From the NCBI RefSeq assembly GCF_019668465.1, contig NZ_AP024828.1:868001-932000 (forward strand): a stretch of DNA of 64,000 bases, read 5' to 3'. Positions 7,470 to 16,282 of the stretch are shown in pieces; within the stretch, counting starts at the first letter, position 1, and each line of letters starts with the position of its first letter. The stretch comes from Mycobacterium senriense (GTDB lineage: Bacteria > Actinomycetota > Actinomycetes > Mycobacteriales > Mycobacteriaceae). A program made the translations under genes and the position numbers. The notes under the pieces were generated by a model. The model ran no database searches. It was not told the DNA's origin and saw only the letters and a program-made list of their open reading frames with translations.

Positions 7470-10400
7470 ATGACTGAGACCGTCACCGACTCGGACCGCG
7501 AGCAGCGAATTGCCGAGCGCGTCGAGCAGCTTTATGCCAACGATCCGCAGTTTCGGGCCGCCGCGACATTGCCGGAGGTGACCGACGCCGCGCACCGCCC
7601 CGGTCTGCGGCTGGCCGAGGTCGTCGACACCTATCTGAGCGGTTATGCCGACCGGCCCGCGCTGGGGCAGCGCGCCTGCGAGGTGGTGCGGGATGCGTCG
7701 ACCGGCGCAGCGGCGACGACACTGCTGTCCGGGTTCGACACCATCACCTACCGCGAGCTGGGCGAGCGGGTCGCGGCGCTGGCCGCCGCGTGGCAGTCCG
7801 GTCTGCCCGGTGGCTTCAGTCCGGGCGACTTCGTCGGGGTCCTGGGCTTCACCAGCATCGACTACGTCGTGCACTACCTCGCATGCATCCGGCTGGGTGC
7901 GGTGTTCGTGCCGCTGCAGACCAGTTCCACCGCGACCCAGCTCGGCCCGATCGTCGCCGAGACGGCGCCGCGCGTTCTTGCCGTGAGCGTCGAGTCATTG
8001 AGCACCGCAGTCGATGTCGTCGCCGCCGCGCCGTCAGTCGAGCGCCTGGTGGTGTTCGACTACACCAGCGAGGACGACGAGCAGCGGCGCCACTACGACG
8101 ACGCCCGCGCGCGGCTACGCGACGCCGGCCACCGCGCCGAGGTGGTGTCGCTGTCCACCGAGCTCGAGTCGGGCCGCCGGCTCCCACCGCCGCCCGCGTT
8201 CGTCCCGGCGGATGGCGAAAACCCGTTGGCCACACTGATTTACACCTCAGGTAGCACCGGCGCCCCGAAGGGGGCGATGTACACAACCGACATGATGACC
8301 CGGACCTGGCAGCGACCGCACAGTCCCTCCGTAGACATCGGCAGGCCGATCCCGGCGATCCACCTGCAATACATGCCGCTGTCGCACGTGTACGGGCTGG
8401 AGTGGCTGATCGCCACCCTGTCCTCCGGGGGCATCGGCTACTTCGCCGCCAAGAGTGACATGTCCACCCTGTTCGACGACATCGGCCTGGTCCGGCCCAC
8501 GGCCCTGAACCTCGTTCCCCGGGTGTGCGACATGTTCTATCGGCGCTACCGCAAGGAGCTCGACCAGCGCTCCGGCGATGAGCTCTCCGGCGAGCAGCTC
8601 GACGACGCCGTGAAAGCCGAACTGCGGCAAGACTTCGTCGGCGGACGAGTGCTATCGGGGATGTGCGGCAGCGCCCCGCTGTCCAAGCAGATGCACGCCT
8701 TCATGGAGTCGCTGCTCGACATCCCGGTGGCCGACGGCTATGGCGCCACCGAGACCGGCGGCGGGATCATGCGCAGCGGCCGGATCAGACGCCCGCCGGT
8801 CACCGACTACAAACTGGTCGACGTCCCCGAATTGGGCTACCTCACCACCGACAAGCCCTATCCGCGCGGCGAGCTACACCTCAAGGCCAGCAACGTGATT
8901 CCCGGCTATTTCAAGCACCCCGAGCTGTCGGAGAAGATCTTCGACGACGAGGGGTTCTACAAGACCGGCGACATCATGGCCGAGCTGGGGCCCGATCACC
9001 TGGTGTATCTGGACCGCAGCAACAACGTGATCAAACTCTCGCAGGGTGAATTCGTTGCGGTCTCCCAGTTGGAGGCGACCTTTTCGACCAGCCCGTACAT
9101 CCGGCAGATCTTTCTCTACGGCAGCAGCGAGCAGCCGTTCCTGCTCGCGGTGATCGTGCCGAACAGTGACGCGGTGGGCGACGGGGATGCGCACGCCCTG
9201 ATCGCCGACTCGCTGCAGCGGATCGCCGCCGACAACCACCTTCATCCGTACGAGATCCCGCGCGACTTCCTGCTGGAGTCACAACGTTTCACCCGGGACA
9301 ACGGGCTGCTGTCCGGGGTCGGCAAGCTGCTGCGCCCCGCCCTCAAGGCCCACTACGGTGAACGCCTCGATGCCATGTACGACGAAATCGAGGCCAGCCA
9401 CGGTAACCAACTCGGCGAGCTGCGCGCCGCCAGCACCGAGCTGCCCACCATCGACACGGTCCGGCGCGCGGCCGCGGCCACCCTGGGCCTCCCGGCGGAC
9501 ACCACGCTGCGCGCTGACGCGAAATTCATTGAGCTCGGCGGTGATTCGCTGTCCGCGTTCTCCTTCGCCACACTGCTGTCGGAGATCTTCCACATCGATG
9601 TGCCGGTGCAAACCATCGTCAGCCCGACCGCGGACCTGTCCACCATCGCGAATTTCGTTGACGGAGAACGTACCTCGGTGTCGACGCGGCCGACGTTCGC
9701 GTCGGTGCACGGCCGCGGCGCCCCGGTGGCCCGCGCCGCCGACCTGACGCTGGACAACTTCATCGACGCCGAGACGTTGGCCGCCGCACCCCGGCTGCCC
9801 GCCGCGACCGGCACGATCAACACCGTGCTGCTGACCGGAGCCAACGGCTATCTGGGGCGCTTCCTGTGCCTGGATTGGCTGGAACGCCTGGCCCCCGAAG
9901 GTGGCACGGTGATCTGCCTGGCCCGCGGCGCCGACCCGACCGCCGGGCGTCAGCGCATCGAGGCCGCGATCGACAGCGGTGACGCCGAACTGTCCGAGCG
10001 CTTCCGGCGATTGGCCGACGCGCATCTGCGGGTCCTCGTCGGCGACGTGGGAGCGCCCAACCTCGGCCTGGACACGCCCACCTACCAACGCCTCGCCGAG
10101 TCGGTCGACCTCGTCGTGCATTCGGCCGCCCTGGTCAACCACGTGCTGCCCTACAGCCAGCTGTTCGGGCCCAACGTGGTGGGCACCGCCGAGATCATCA
10201 AACTCGCAATCACCAAGCGGCTCAAGCCGATCAACTACATCTCCACCGTCGCGGTGACCACGCTGCCGGACGGCAGCTTCATCGGCGAGGACGTCGACGT
10301 GCGTTCGGCCAGCCCGTCGCGGTCCCTCGACGAGTCGTATGCCAGCGGCTACGCCACGAGCAAATGGGTGGGCGAGGTGCTGTTGAGGGAGGCCCACGAC

Positions 10401-11036
10401 CTATGCGGGGTGCCGGTGGCGGTGTTCCGGTCCGACATGATCCTGGCGCACAGCAACTTCGCCGGCCAGCTCAACGTGCCCGACATGTTCACCCGCCTGA
10501 TCCTGAGCCTGGTGGCCACCGGGATCGCGCCGCGCTCGTTCTATCAGCTCGATGCTTCCGGCAATCCGCAGCGCGGCCATTACGACGGGCTGCCAGCCGA
10601 TTTCACCGCCGAGGCGATCACCACCCTCGGGGCCCGCGCCCGGCAGGGCTACCACACCTACAACGTGCTCAACACCCACGACGACGGCGTCTCCCTGGAC
10701 ACATTCGTCGACTGGCTCATCGCCGACGGGCACAAGATCGAGCGCATCGACGACTACCGGCAATGGTTGGCCCGATTCATCGAGGCGATGAAGGCGCTAC
10801 CGGAGAAGCAGCGCAAGAGCTCCCTGCTGCCGCTGATGAGCGCCTATGCGAAGCCCGGTGAGCCGACGCACGGTACCGGCATGCCCGCCGAAAAGTTCCG
10901 GGCCGCAGTGCAATCCGCGGGTATCGGCAGCGACAAGGACGTCCCGCACGTGACGGAGGCCCTGATCGACAAATACGTCACCGATCTGCAGCGGCTCGGC
11001 CTGCTGAGGACGCGCACCGGGGCGCACGCGGGATAA
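7470..11036 (+). CDS. car: carboxylic acid reductase (FadD9/Car type)
   Basis: 1188-residue three-domain enzyme that reduces carboxylic acids to aldehydes with ATP and NADPH. Residues about 50-650 form the adenylation domain with the AMP-binding loop IYTSGSTGAPKG near residue 256 and YGATETGGG later. A carrier domain follows with ELGGDSLSAFS, the phosphopantetheine Ser being about residue 693. The C-terminal thioester reductase domain starts at LLTGANGYLGR (about 786) and contains YATSK, the YxxxK pair. The ATG at 7470 follows a GAGGAGAGGAG ribosome binding site. Activity requires a phosphopantetheinyl transferase, not encoded here. The M. tuberculosis homologue fadD9 lies elsewhere on the chromosome, so this is an insertion relative to that gene order. 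Confidence 0.93.
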   Translation: MTETVTDSDREQRIAERVEQLYANDPQFRAAATLPEVTDAAHRPGLRLAEVVDTYLSGYADRPALGQRACEVVRDASTGAAATTLLSGFDTITYRELGERVAALAAAWQSGLPGGFSPGDFVGVLGFTSIDYVVHYLACIRLGAVFVPLQTSSTATQLGPIVAETAPRVLAVSVESLSTAVDVVAAAPSVERLVVFDYTSEDDEQRRHYDDARARLRDAGHRAEVVSLSTELESGRRLPPPPAFVPADGENPLATLIYTSGSTGAPKGAMYTTDMMTRTWQRPHSPSVDIGRPIPAIHLQYMPLSHVYGLEWLIATLSSGGIGYFAAKSDMSTLFDDIGLVRPTALNLVPRVCDMFYRRYRKELDQRSGDELSGEQLDDAVKAELRQDFVGGRVLSGMCGSAPLSKQMHAFMESLLDIPVADGYGATETGGGIMRSGRIRRPPVTDYKLVDVPELGYLTTDKPYPRGELHLKASNVIPGYFKHPELSEKIFDDEGFYKTGDIMAELGPDHLVYLDRSNNVIKLSQGEFVAVSQLEATFSTSPYIRQIFLYGSSEQPFLLAVIVPNSDAVGDGDAHALIADSLQRIAADNHLHPYEIPRDFLLESQRFTRDNGLLSGVGKLLRPALKAHYGERLDAMYDEIEASHGNQLGELRAASTELPTIDTVRRAAAATLGLPADTTLRADAKFIELGGDSLSAFSFATLLSEIFHIDVPVQTIVSPTADLSTIANFVDGERTSVSTRPTFASVHGRGAPVARAADLTLDNFIDAETLAAAPRLPAATGTINTVLLTGANGYLGRFLCLDWLERLAPEGGTVICLARGADPTAGRQRIEAAIDSGDAELSERFRRLADAHLRVLVGDVGAPNLGLDTPTYQRLAESVDLVVHSAALVNHVLPYSQLFGPNVVGTAEIIKLAITKRLKPINYISTVAVTTLPDGSFIGEDVDVRSASPSRSLDESYASGYATSKWVGEVLLREAHDLCGVPVAVFRSDMILAHSNFAGQLNVPDMFTRLILSLVATGIAPRSFYQLDASGNPQRGHYDGLPADFTAEAITTLGARARQGYHTYNVLNTHDDGVSLDTFVDWLIADGHKIERIDDYRQWLARFIEAMKALPEKQRKSSLLPLMSAYAKPGEPTHGTGMPAEKFRAAVQSAGIGSDKDVPHVTEALIDKYVTDLQRLGLLRTRTGAHAG

Positions 11037-11048
11037 GCCGGAAGAGAC

Positions 11049-12407
11049 CTAGTCTGCGGAGACCGCGCCGACGCGGCCGCGCGATCGCGCGAGAAAGTAC
11101 AGCCCGATCACCACCGCCCAGGACAGCAGGCTCAGCGATAGCTGGCTGCGCGCCGTGTGGTCGAACGCCATTTGCACCAGCACGGCGGTGATACCGGTCA
11201 GCGTGAGTATCGACAGCACCGGGAAGAACCACATCTTCACCGTCAGCTTTTCCGCGGGTGTCCGGCGGCGCAGGATGATCTGCGATAGGGCGATCAGCCA
11301 ATAGACGAACAGGATGATGGCGCCCGACGAGTTGAGCAGGAAGAGGAACACCGTGTTCGGTGCGACCCGCGCCATGATGACGCATCCGAACCCGACCGCC
11401 GACGAACACAAGATCGCGGAGTGCGGAACGCCGCGTCCGCTCAGTTTGACCAACCGCGTCGGCGCCTCACCCCGCTCGGCGAGCACGAACAGCATCCGCG
11501 ACGCGGTGTAGAGACCGGAATTGAGGCAGGACAGCACCGCGGTCAGGACGACGGCGTTCATCACCTGATCGGCGCCGGAAAGCCCCATGTGTTTGAGCGC
11601 GGCCACATACGGCGAGGAGCCGAGTTCGACGGAGTCCCAGGGCAACAGCACCACGAGCAGGAACACCGAACCGACGAAGAAGATCCCGATGCGGGCCACG
11701 ACCGACCGGGTCGCCTTCTGGACCGCGAGCTCGGGGTCGCGGCTTTCGGCGGCGGCGACGGTGACGATCTCGGCGCCCACCATGGAGAAGATCACCACCA
11801 CGATGGCGGCGAACACCGCGCCGACCCCGTGCGGAAAGAATCCGCCGTGCGATCCCAGATTGGCCAGACCGCCGTGATGACCCGGCACCAATCCCACGAC
11901 GTACGCCGTCCCCACGACCAGAAAGATCACGATCGTCGCGACTTTGATTCCGGCGAACCAGAATTCGAATTCGCCGAAGGACGACACCGAGAACAGATTG
12001 GTCGCGGTCATCAACAGCATCAGGCACAGCGACAGCAGCCACAGCGGCGCATGGAACCAGTAGTTGAGCACCTTGCCGCCGGCGACCGCCTCGAAGCCCA
12101 CCACGATCACCCAGAAGTACCAATACAGCCAGGCGACCGAGAATCCCGCCCAGCCGCCCAAGGCCTTGGCCGCATAGTCGGCGAACGATCCGGTCGACGG
12201 GTTGGCGGCCGCCATCTCGCCCAGCATCCGCATCACCAGGACGATGAGCAGGCCGCAGAGGGCGTAGGTGAGGAACGCGGCCGGGCCGGTGTCCTTGATC
12301 ACCACGCCGGACCCGACGAACAGGCCGGCGCCGATCACGCCGCCGAGGGCGATCATGCTCAGCTGCCGCTGCGACAGGCCTTGGCGCAGTTGTGGATTGC
12401 TAGCCAT
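11049..12407 (-). CDS. gabP: amino acid permease (GabP-like, Rv0522-like)
   Basis: About 452 residues with roughly twelve hydrophobic segments. The N-terminal pattern LSMIALGGVIGAGLFVGSG is the helix-1 consensus of the APC-family amino acid transporters, and EMAAANPSTGSFADYA is the next conserved block. The closest described relatives transport GABA, but substrate specificity cannot be read from the sequence. An upstream ATG at 12428 would add seven residues; the chosen start opens with MASNPQLRQG directly before the conserved region. Convergent with the carboxylic acid reductase gene, 12 bp apart. Confidence 0.85.
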   Translation of the reverse strand: MASNPQLRQGLSQRQLSMIALGGVIGAGLFVGSGVVIKDTGPAAFLTYALCGLLIVLVMRMLGEMAAANPSTGSFADYAAKALGGWAGFSVAWLYWYFWVIVVGFEAVAGGKVLNYWFHAPLWLLSLCLMLLMTATNLFSVSSFGEFEFWFAGIKVATIVIFLVVGTAYVVGLVPGHHGGLANLGSHGGFFPHGVGAVFAAIVVVIFSMVGAEIVTVAAAESRDPELAVQKATRSVVARIGIFFVGSVFLLVVLLPWDSVELGSSPYVAALKHMGLSGADQVMNAVVLTAVLSCLNSGLYTASRMLFVLAERGEAPTRLVKLSGRGVPHSAILCSSAVGFGCVIMARVAPNTVFLFLLNSSGAIILFVYWLIALSQIILRRRTPAEKLTVKMWFFPVLSILTLTGITAVLVQMAFDHTARSQLSLSLLSWAVVIGLYFLARSRGRVGAVSAD

Positions 12408-12463
12408 TCCGAACCACGCTTGTACCACAGCACATCGGTGACCCGGATGCCAAGCGGCGTCGG

Positions 12464-13813
12464 CTACAGATACAGGTCGCTATCGCGGATCAGGGCCGTG
12501 GCGATCACGCTGATGACCGCCGTGGCGACCAGATATCCGCACGCCAGCCACGGCGCACCGCCGAGCGCCGCGATCAGCGCGGTCAAGATCATCGGGGTGA
12601 CCCCGGAGGCGTAGATGCCCGAGACCTGGTAGACGAAGGACAGTCCCGTGTAGCGGGTGTTCGTGGGATACAGCGCGGAGTACAGCGTGCCCTGTGCGCC
12701 GTAGAACAGCGCGTGCACCGCGCCGAACACGACGATCATCGCCAGACCGAACCACACCAGGTCCTTGGTGCCGAACAGGGCGAACGCCGGAAAAGCCGCC
12801 AGGCCGTAGCAGGCGATGCCGGCCAGATACACCCGCCGCGCACCGAAGCGCTCGGTCAGTCGACCCGACACCGGCAACAGCACCGCCATCACCAGCGCGG
12901 CAATCGTCACCACCACCAGCACCGACACCCGGTTCAGTCCCAGGGCGCCGGTGGCGTAACTGATGGCGAAAACGCCCCAGGTGTTGAATGCCGAGCCCTC
13001 CGCCCACCGCGACAGCAGGCCCAGCACGGTGTTGCGCCGCGACCGCGGCTCGCGGGCGATGTCGCGGATCGGCACGGTGGACGCGGCCTGCAAGTCCTGC
13101 AATTCACGGAACGCCGGTGTCTCGTCGACCCGCAACCGGACCACGATGCCGATCACGACCAGCAGCAGGCTCAGCAGGAAGCCGATGCGCCAGCCGTAGG
13201 AGAGGAACCGGGCCGGCCCCAAAACGACTTGCAGGAAAGCGAATATGCCGGTGCCCAGGGCCAGGCCCAGCGCCAAACCGATCTGCGGGATCGCCCCGAA
13301 ACGCCCGCGCCGGTCGCCGGGGCTGTGTTCGACGGCCAGCAGTACCGCCCCGCCCCACTCGCCGCCGAGCGCGAAACCCTGCAGTACCCGCAGAACGAGC
13401 AGCAGCACCGGCGCCCACGCCCCGACTTGCGCGGCCGTCGGCAACACCCCGATCAGCGCCGTCGCCCCGCCCATGATGAGCATGGTCAGCGCCAGGCTGC
13501 GCTTGCGACCGATCCGGTCGCCGATGTGGCCGAACACCAGCCCGTCGATGGGCCGCATGACGAACCCGACGGCGAAGGTCGCGAACGCCAATAGTGTTCC
13601 CACCAAAGAACTCTCGTTGGGGAAGAACACCTTGTTGAAGACCAGGCCGGCCGCGGTGGCGTACAGGAAGAAGTCGTACCACTCGACCGTGGTGCCCAGC
13701 AGACTCGCCGCGACGACTATGCGCAACCGCCGGCGCCGGCGCCCGGAGGATTCGTCGGCCGCACCGGGCAGCATCCCGGCGTCGGGAACCGGGGCGGGCA
13801 AGGTCGCTGCCAT
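12464..13813 (-). CDS. MFS transporter, metabolite:H+ symporter family
   Basis: About 449 residues and twelve predicted membrane segments. After a short Arg-rich cytoplasmic start, the sequence TTVEWYDFFLYATAAGLVF is the helix-1 signature of the metabolite:H+ symporter (ProP/ShiA/KgtP-like) branch. GHIGDRIGRKRSL is the MFS loop 2-3 motif and RVLQGFALGGEWGGA the second hallmark. The ATG at 13813 lies 5 bp after the stop of the LLM monooxygenase gene, so the two are likely one transcription unit. The ligand may be a substrate of that monooxygenase (inference). Confidence 0.85.
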   Translation of the reverse strand: MAATLPAPVPDAGMLPGAADESSGRRRRRLRIVVAASLLGTTVEWYDFFLYATAAGLVFNKVFFPNESSLVGTLLAFATFAVGFVMRPIDGLVFGHIGDRIGRKRSLALTMLIMGGATALIGVLPTAAQVGAWAPVLLLVLRVLQGFALGGEWGGAVLLAVEHSPGDRRGRFGAIPQIGLALGLALGTGIFAFLQVVLGPARFLSYGWRIGFLLSLLLVVIGIVVRLRVDETPAFRELQDLQAASTVPIRDIAREPRSRRNTVLGLLSRWAEGSAFNTWGVFAISYATGALGLNRVSVLVVVTIAALVMAVLLPVSGRLTERFGARRVYLAGIACYGLAAFPAFALFGTKDLVWFGLAMIVVFGAVHALFYGAQGTLYSALYPTNTRYTGLSFVYQVSGIYASGVTPMILTALIAALGGAPWLACGYLVATAVISVIATALIRDSDLYL

Positions 13814-13818
13814 GGCCG

Positions 13819-14964
13819 TCAGTGCGCCGAGGCGACCGCGAACGGCGTCGCCGCTGCCGGGTGCGATTGGCGGTTGGGGTGCCGCCACAAGCCCATCCGC
13901 TCGAGCAGCGGCAGGACGCCCTCACCGAACCAGTAGGCCTCTTCCAGGTGCGGATATCCCGACAAGATGAAGTGGCTGATGCCCAATTTGGCGTATTCGG
14001 CCAGCCGCTCGGCGACCTCAGCGTGCGACCCGACCAGGGCGGTGCCCGCTCCCCCGCGAACCAGGCCCACCCCGGCCCACAGGTTGGGGGCGACCAGCAG
14101 TTTGCTGCTGTTGCCGCCGTGCAGGTCCAGCATGCGGCGCTGGCCTTCGGACTCGCTGCGCGCCAGGCTGGCCTGCACCCGCTCGACGTCCGCCGGGTCG
14201 ATCGCGGCCAGCAACCGGTCGGCCTCGGCCCACGCCTCGGCGGCCGTGTCACGGCTGATCACGTGAATCCGCAAGCCGTACTGCAGGATCCGGCCGGCAT
14301 CGACGGCCAGTCCGCGGACCCAGTCGAGCTTCTTGGCGACCGCGGTCAGCGGCTCGCCCCAGGTGAGATACACGTCGGAGTGCTTGGCCGCCACCGGACC
14401 GGCCGCTGCCGAAGACCCGCCGAAGAACACCGCCGGGACCGGGTCGGGAGGATTGTTCAGCTGGGCATCCTCGACCTGAATGTGCTCTCCTGCAAAGGTA
14501 ACCGGCTCCCTGGCGGTCCACAGCTCGCGTACCACGTGCAGAAATTCGGCGGTGCGGGCGTAGCGCGCCTCCTTGTCCAGGAAGTCCCCGTAGGCCCGTT
14601 GCTCGTGCGGTTCGCCGCCGGTGACGACATTGAGCAGCAGCCGTCCCTCCGAGTGCCGCTGGAACGTGCCGGCCATCTGCGCGGCCAGGGTCGGACTCAG
14701 CATCCCGGGACGGAACGCAACCAAGAACTTCAGCGTCTCGGTCGATTCGACCAGCATTGCTGTCGTCAACCATGCGTCCTCGCACCACAATCCGGTGGGC
14801 GTGAGGACGGCTTCGAAACCGTTGTCCTCGGCGGCCGTGCAGATTTGGTGCAGATACTTCAGCGTGGCCGGCCGGTCGCCCGACATCGCCGTGCCGTGTC
14901 CGCCCGCGACCAGATTCCGCGAATCGCCGTAGGTCGGCAGAAACCAATGAAACGCGAGACTCAA
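13819..14964 (-). CDS. LLM class flavin-dependent monooxygenase (alkanesulfonate monooxygenase-like)
   Basis: About 381 residues. It has the TIM-barrel luciferase-like pattern of FMNH2-dependent SsuD-type enzymes: FHWFLPTYGDSR at the start, SPTLAAQMAGTFQRHSEGRL in the middle, NVVTGGEPHEQRAYGDF, and FFGGSSAAAGPVAA. The start is set at a TTG (14964) because AAGGA lies about 7 nt upstream and the conserved barrel begins at once; an ATG at 15012 would add a non-conserved leader. A perfect 14-bp palindrome lies 28 bp upstream of the TTG. Coupled to the MFS transporter gene. Sulfonate use is plausible but the natural substrate is not shown. Confidence 0.8.
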   Translation of the reverse strand: MSLAFHWFLPTYGDSRNLVAGGHGTAMSGDRPATLKYLHQICTAAEDNGFEAVLTPTGLWCEDAWLTTAMLVESTETLKFLVAFRPGMLSPTLAAQMAGTFQRHSEGRLLLNVVTGGEPHEQRAYGDFLDKEARYARTAEFLHVVRELWTAREPVTFAGEHIQVEDAQLNNPPDPVPAVFFGGSSAAAGPVAAKHSDVYLTWGEPLTAVAKKLDWVRGLAVDAGRILQYGLRIHVISRDTAAEAWAEADRLLAAIDPADVERVQASLARSESEGQRRMLDLHGGNSSKLLVAPNLWAGVGLVRGGAGTALVGSHAEVAERLAEYAKLGISHFILSGYPHLEEAYWFGEGVLPLLERMGLWRHPNRQSHPAAATPFAVASAH

Positions 14965-14991
14965 TTCACAATCCTTTTTCGCTCCGCTTTG

Positions 14992-15005
14992 CCCTGTGCA
15001 CAGGG
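14992..15005. promoter_or_regulatory. perfect 14-bp palindrome, candidate operator
   Basis: CCCTGTGCACAGGG is a perfect inverted repeat 28 bp upstream of the proposed TTG start of the LLM monooxygenase gene. Its size and position fit a dimeric repressor site for the monooxygenase-transporter pair, but no regulator gene is adjacent. Inference only. Confidence 0.35.
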
Positions 15006-15012
15006 ACTCCAT

Positions 15013-15409
15013 CCTTCTTCAAGTCGGCGCCGGCGAGGGAGGGTTGAAACCTGCGAGATTGCATCCCCGCCCGGACACCGCCATCACCGCGGTAGCCGCC
15101 GGCCGCGCGCGCCGGGCCGCAACGGCGGGGCGCCGGGCGGGCGGCCGGACATGACCGCGTCTCCGCCTGTCCCAGAAGGCAATACGATCGCAATAATTCG
15201 GACGGCGGCAACCGGCGGATTCGGCGCTACGATGATCACGATCTCGTGCGATGCCGCAACTCGGCGCCGGCATCGGCCGCGCCGGGCGGCCGTCGGACGG
15301 CCGAAAAGATCACCGCTTCGGCACCGGAAGATCACACCAGATCACACAATGCTTCCAATACGGCGTGGCTCGGCGGGTAATCCCCGCTCAGGGCGGCATT
15401 ATTGCGATC
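15013..15409. other. non-coding divergent region
   Basis: About 400 bp between the leftward monooxygenase gene and the rightward esterase-like gene. No convincing ORF on either strand. It has a G+C-extreme centre (about 15090-15150), an AT-richer part near 15180-15240, and a short direct repeat (GATCACACCA then GATCACACAA) around 15331-15350 close to the esterase gene. Promoters for both directions are expected here, but I cannot place them. Confidence 0.4.
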
Positions 15410-16273
15410 ATGCCTGATCTCACACGCCGAGCGGTGCTCCGGATGGGCGCCGGTGCCAGCCTCGGAGCCACCGGCGTGCTCAGCTTCAGCTCCCTGCTGG
15501 CCCCGGCCGCTTCGCGCGCCGCGACGCTGCCGCAGACGCCCGCGCCGTTCGAGCCGCCGACGGCGGGCAAGGCCCTGCCGACCCGGCTCACCGGGTCGTT
15601 CGTTTCGGCCGCGCGTGGGGGGATCAAGACCAACTATGTGATCGCCATGCCGCCGGGCCAGACCGGTTCGCTGCGCCCGGTGATCGCACTGCACGGCGTG
15701 GACGGCGACGCCAACCAGATGCTCGACATGGGCGTCCCGGACCGGCTGGCCCAACTGGCCAAGGAGGGCAAACCGCCGTTCGCGGTGGTCGGTGTGGACG
15801 GCGGCAACACGTACTGGCACAAAAGGACTTCCGGCGAGGACTCCGGCGCGATGGTGCTCGACGAGCTGCTGCCGATGTTGTCCACGATGGGCTTCGACAC
15901 CTCCCGGGTCGGTTTCATGGGGTGGTCGATGGGCGGCTACGGGGCGCTGCGCCTGGGCGCCAAGCTTGGTCCGGCACGGACCGCCGGCATCTGCGCGATC
16001 AGCCCGGCGCTGTACACCTCCTATCCGCTGAGTGCGCCGGGGGCGTTCGACAGCAACGACGACTTTGTGCAGAACAGCGTGCTGGGCCTGCCGGCGCTGA
16101 ATGCGATTCCGCTGCGGGTGGACTGCGGCAACTTCGACCGCTTCTATTTCGCCACAAAGCAATTCGCCTACCAGTTGAAGACCCAACCGGCGGGCAGCTT
16201 CTCCCTCGGCGGACACGACGTCGCCTACTGGCGCAGCCAATTGCCCGGTGAACTGGCCTGGATGGCGACCTAG
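15410..16273 (+). CDS. Tat-exported alpha/beta hydrolase, esterase-like (Rv0519c-like)
   Basis: 287 residues. The N-terminus carries a twin-arginine motif (TRRAVLRMGAG) followed by a hydrophobic stretch and an Ala-rich cleavage region, so export by Tat is predicted. The mature part has the alpha/beta hydrolase pattern: IALHGVDGDANQM as the oxyanion region, GWSMGGYGALRLGA with the nucleophile Ser in G-x-S-x-G, and a late His in LGGHDVAYW. It resembles esterase D/antigen 85-like folds. The substrate is unknown. The gene ends 9 bp before the acyltransferase gene, so the two may be co-transcribed. Confidence 0.85.
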   Translation: MPDLTRRAVLRMGAGASLGATGVLSFSSLLAPAASRAATLPQTPAPFEPPTAGKALPTRLTGSFVSAARGGIKTNYVIAMPPGQTGSLRPVIALHGVDGDANQMLDMGVPDRLAQLAKEGKPPFAVVGVDGGNTYWHKRTSGEDSGAMVLDELLPMLSTMGFDTSRVGFMGWSMGGYGALRLGAKLGPARTAGICAISPALYTSYPLSAPGAFDSNDDFVQNSVLGLPALNAIPLRVDCGNFDRFYFATKQFAYQLKTQPAGSFSLGGHDVAYWRSQLPGELAWMAT

Positions 16274-16282
16274 TTCACGCAG

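Noticed and set aside
14965..15200. SAM-type or other riboswitch upstream of the LLM monooxygenase gene
   Set aside because: I could not find the conserved core of any riboswitch class; only the palindrome stands out.
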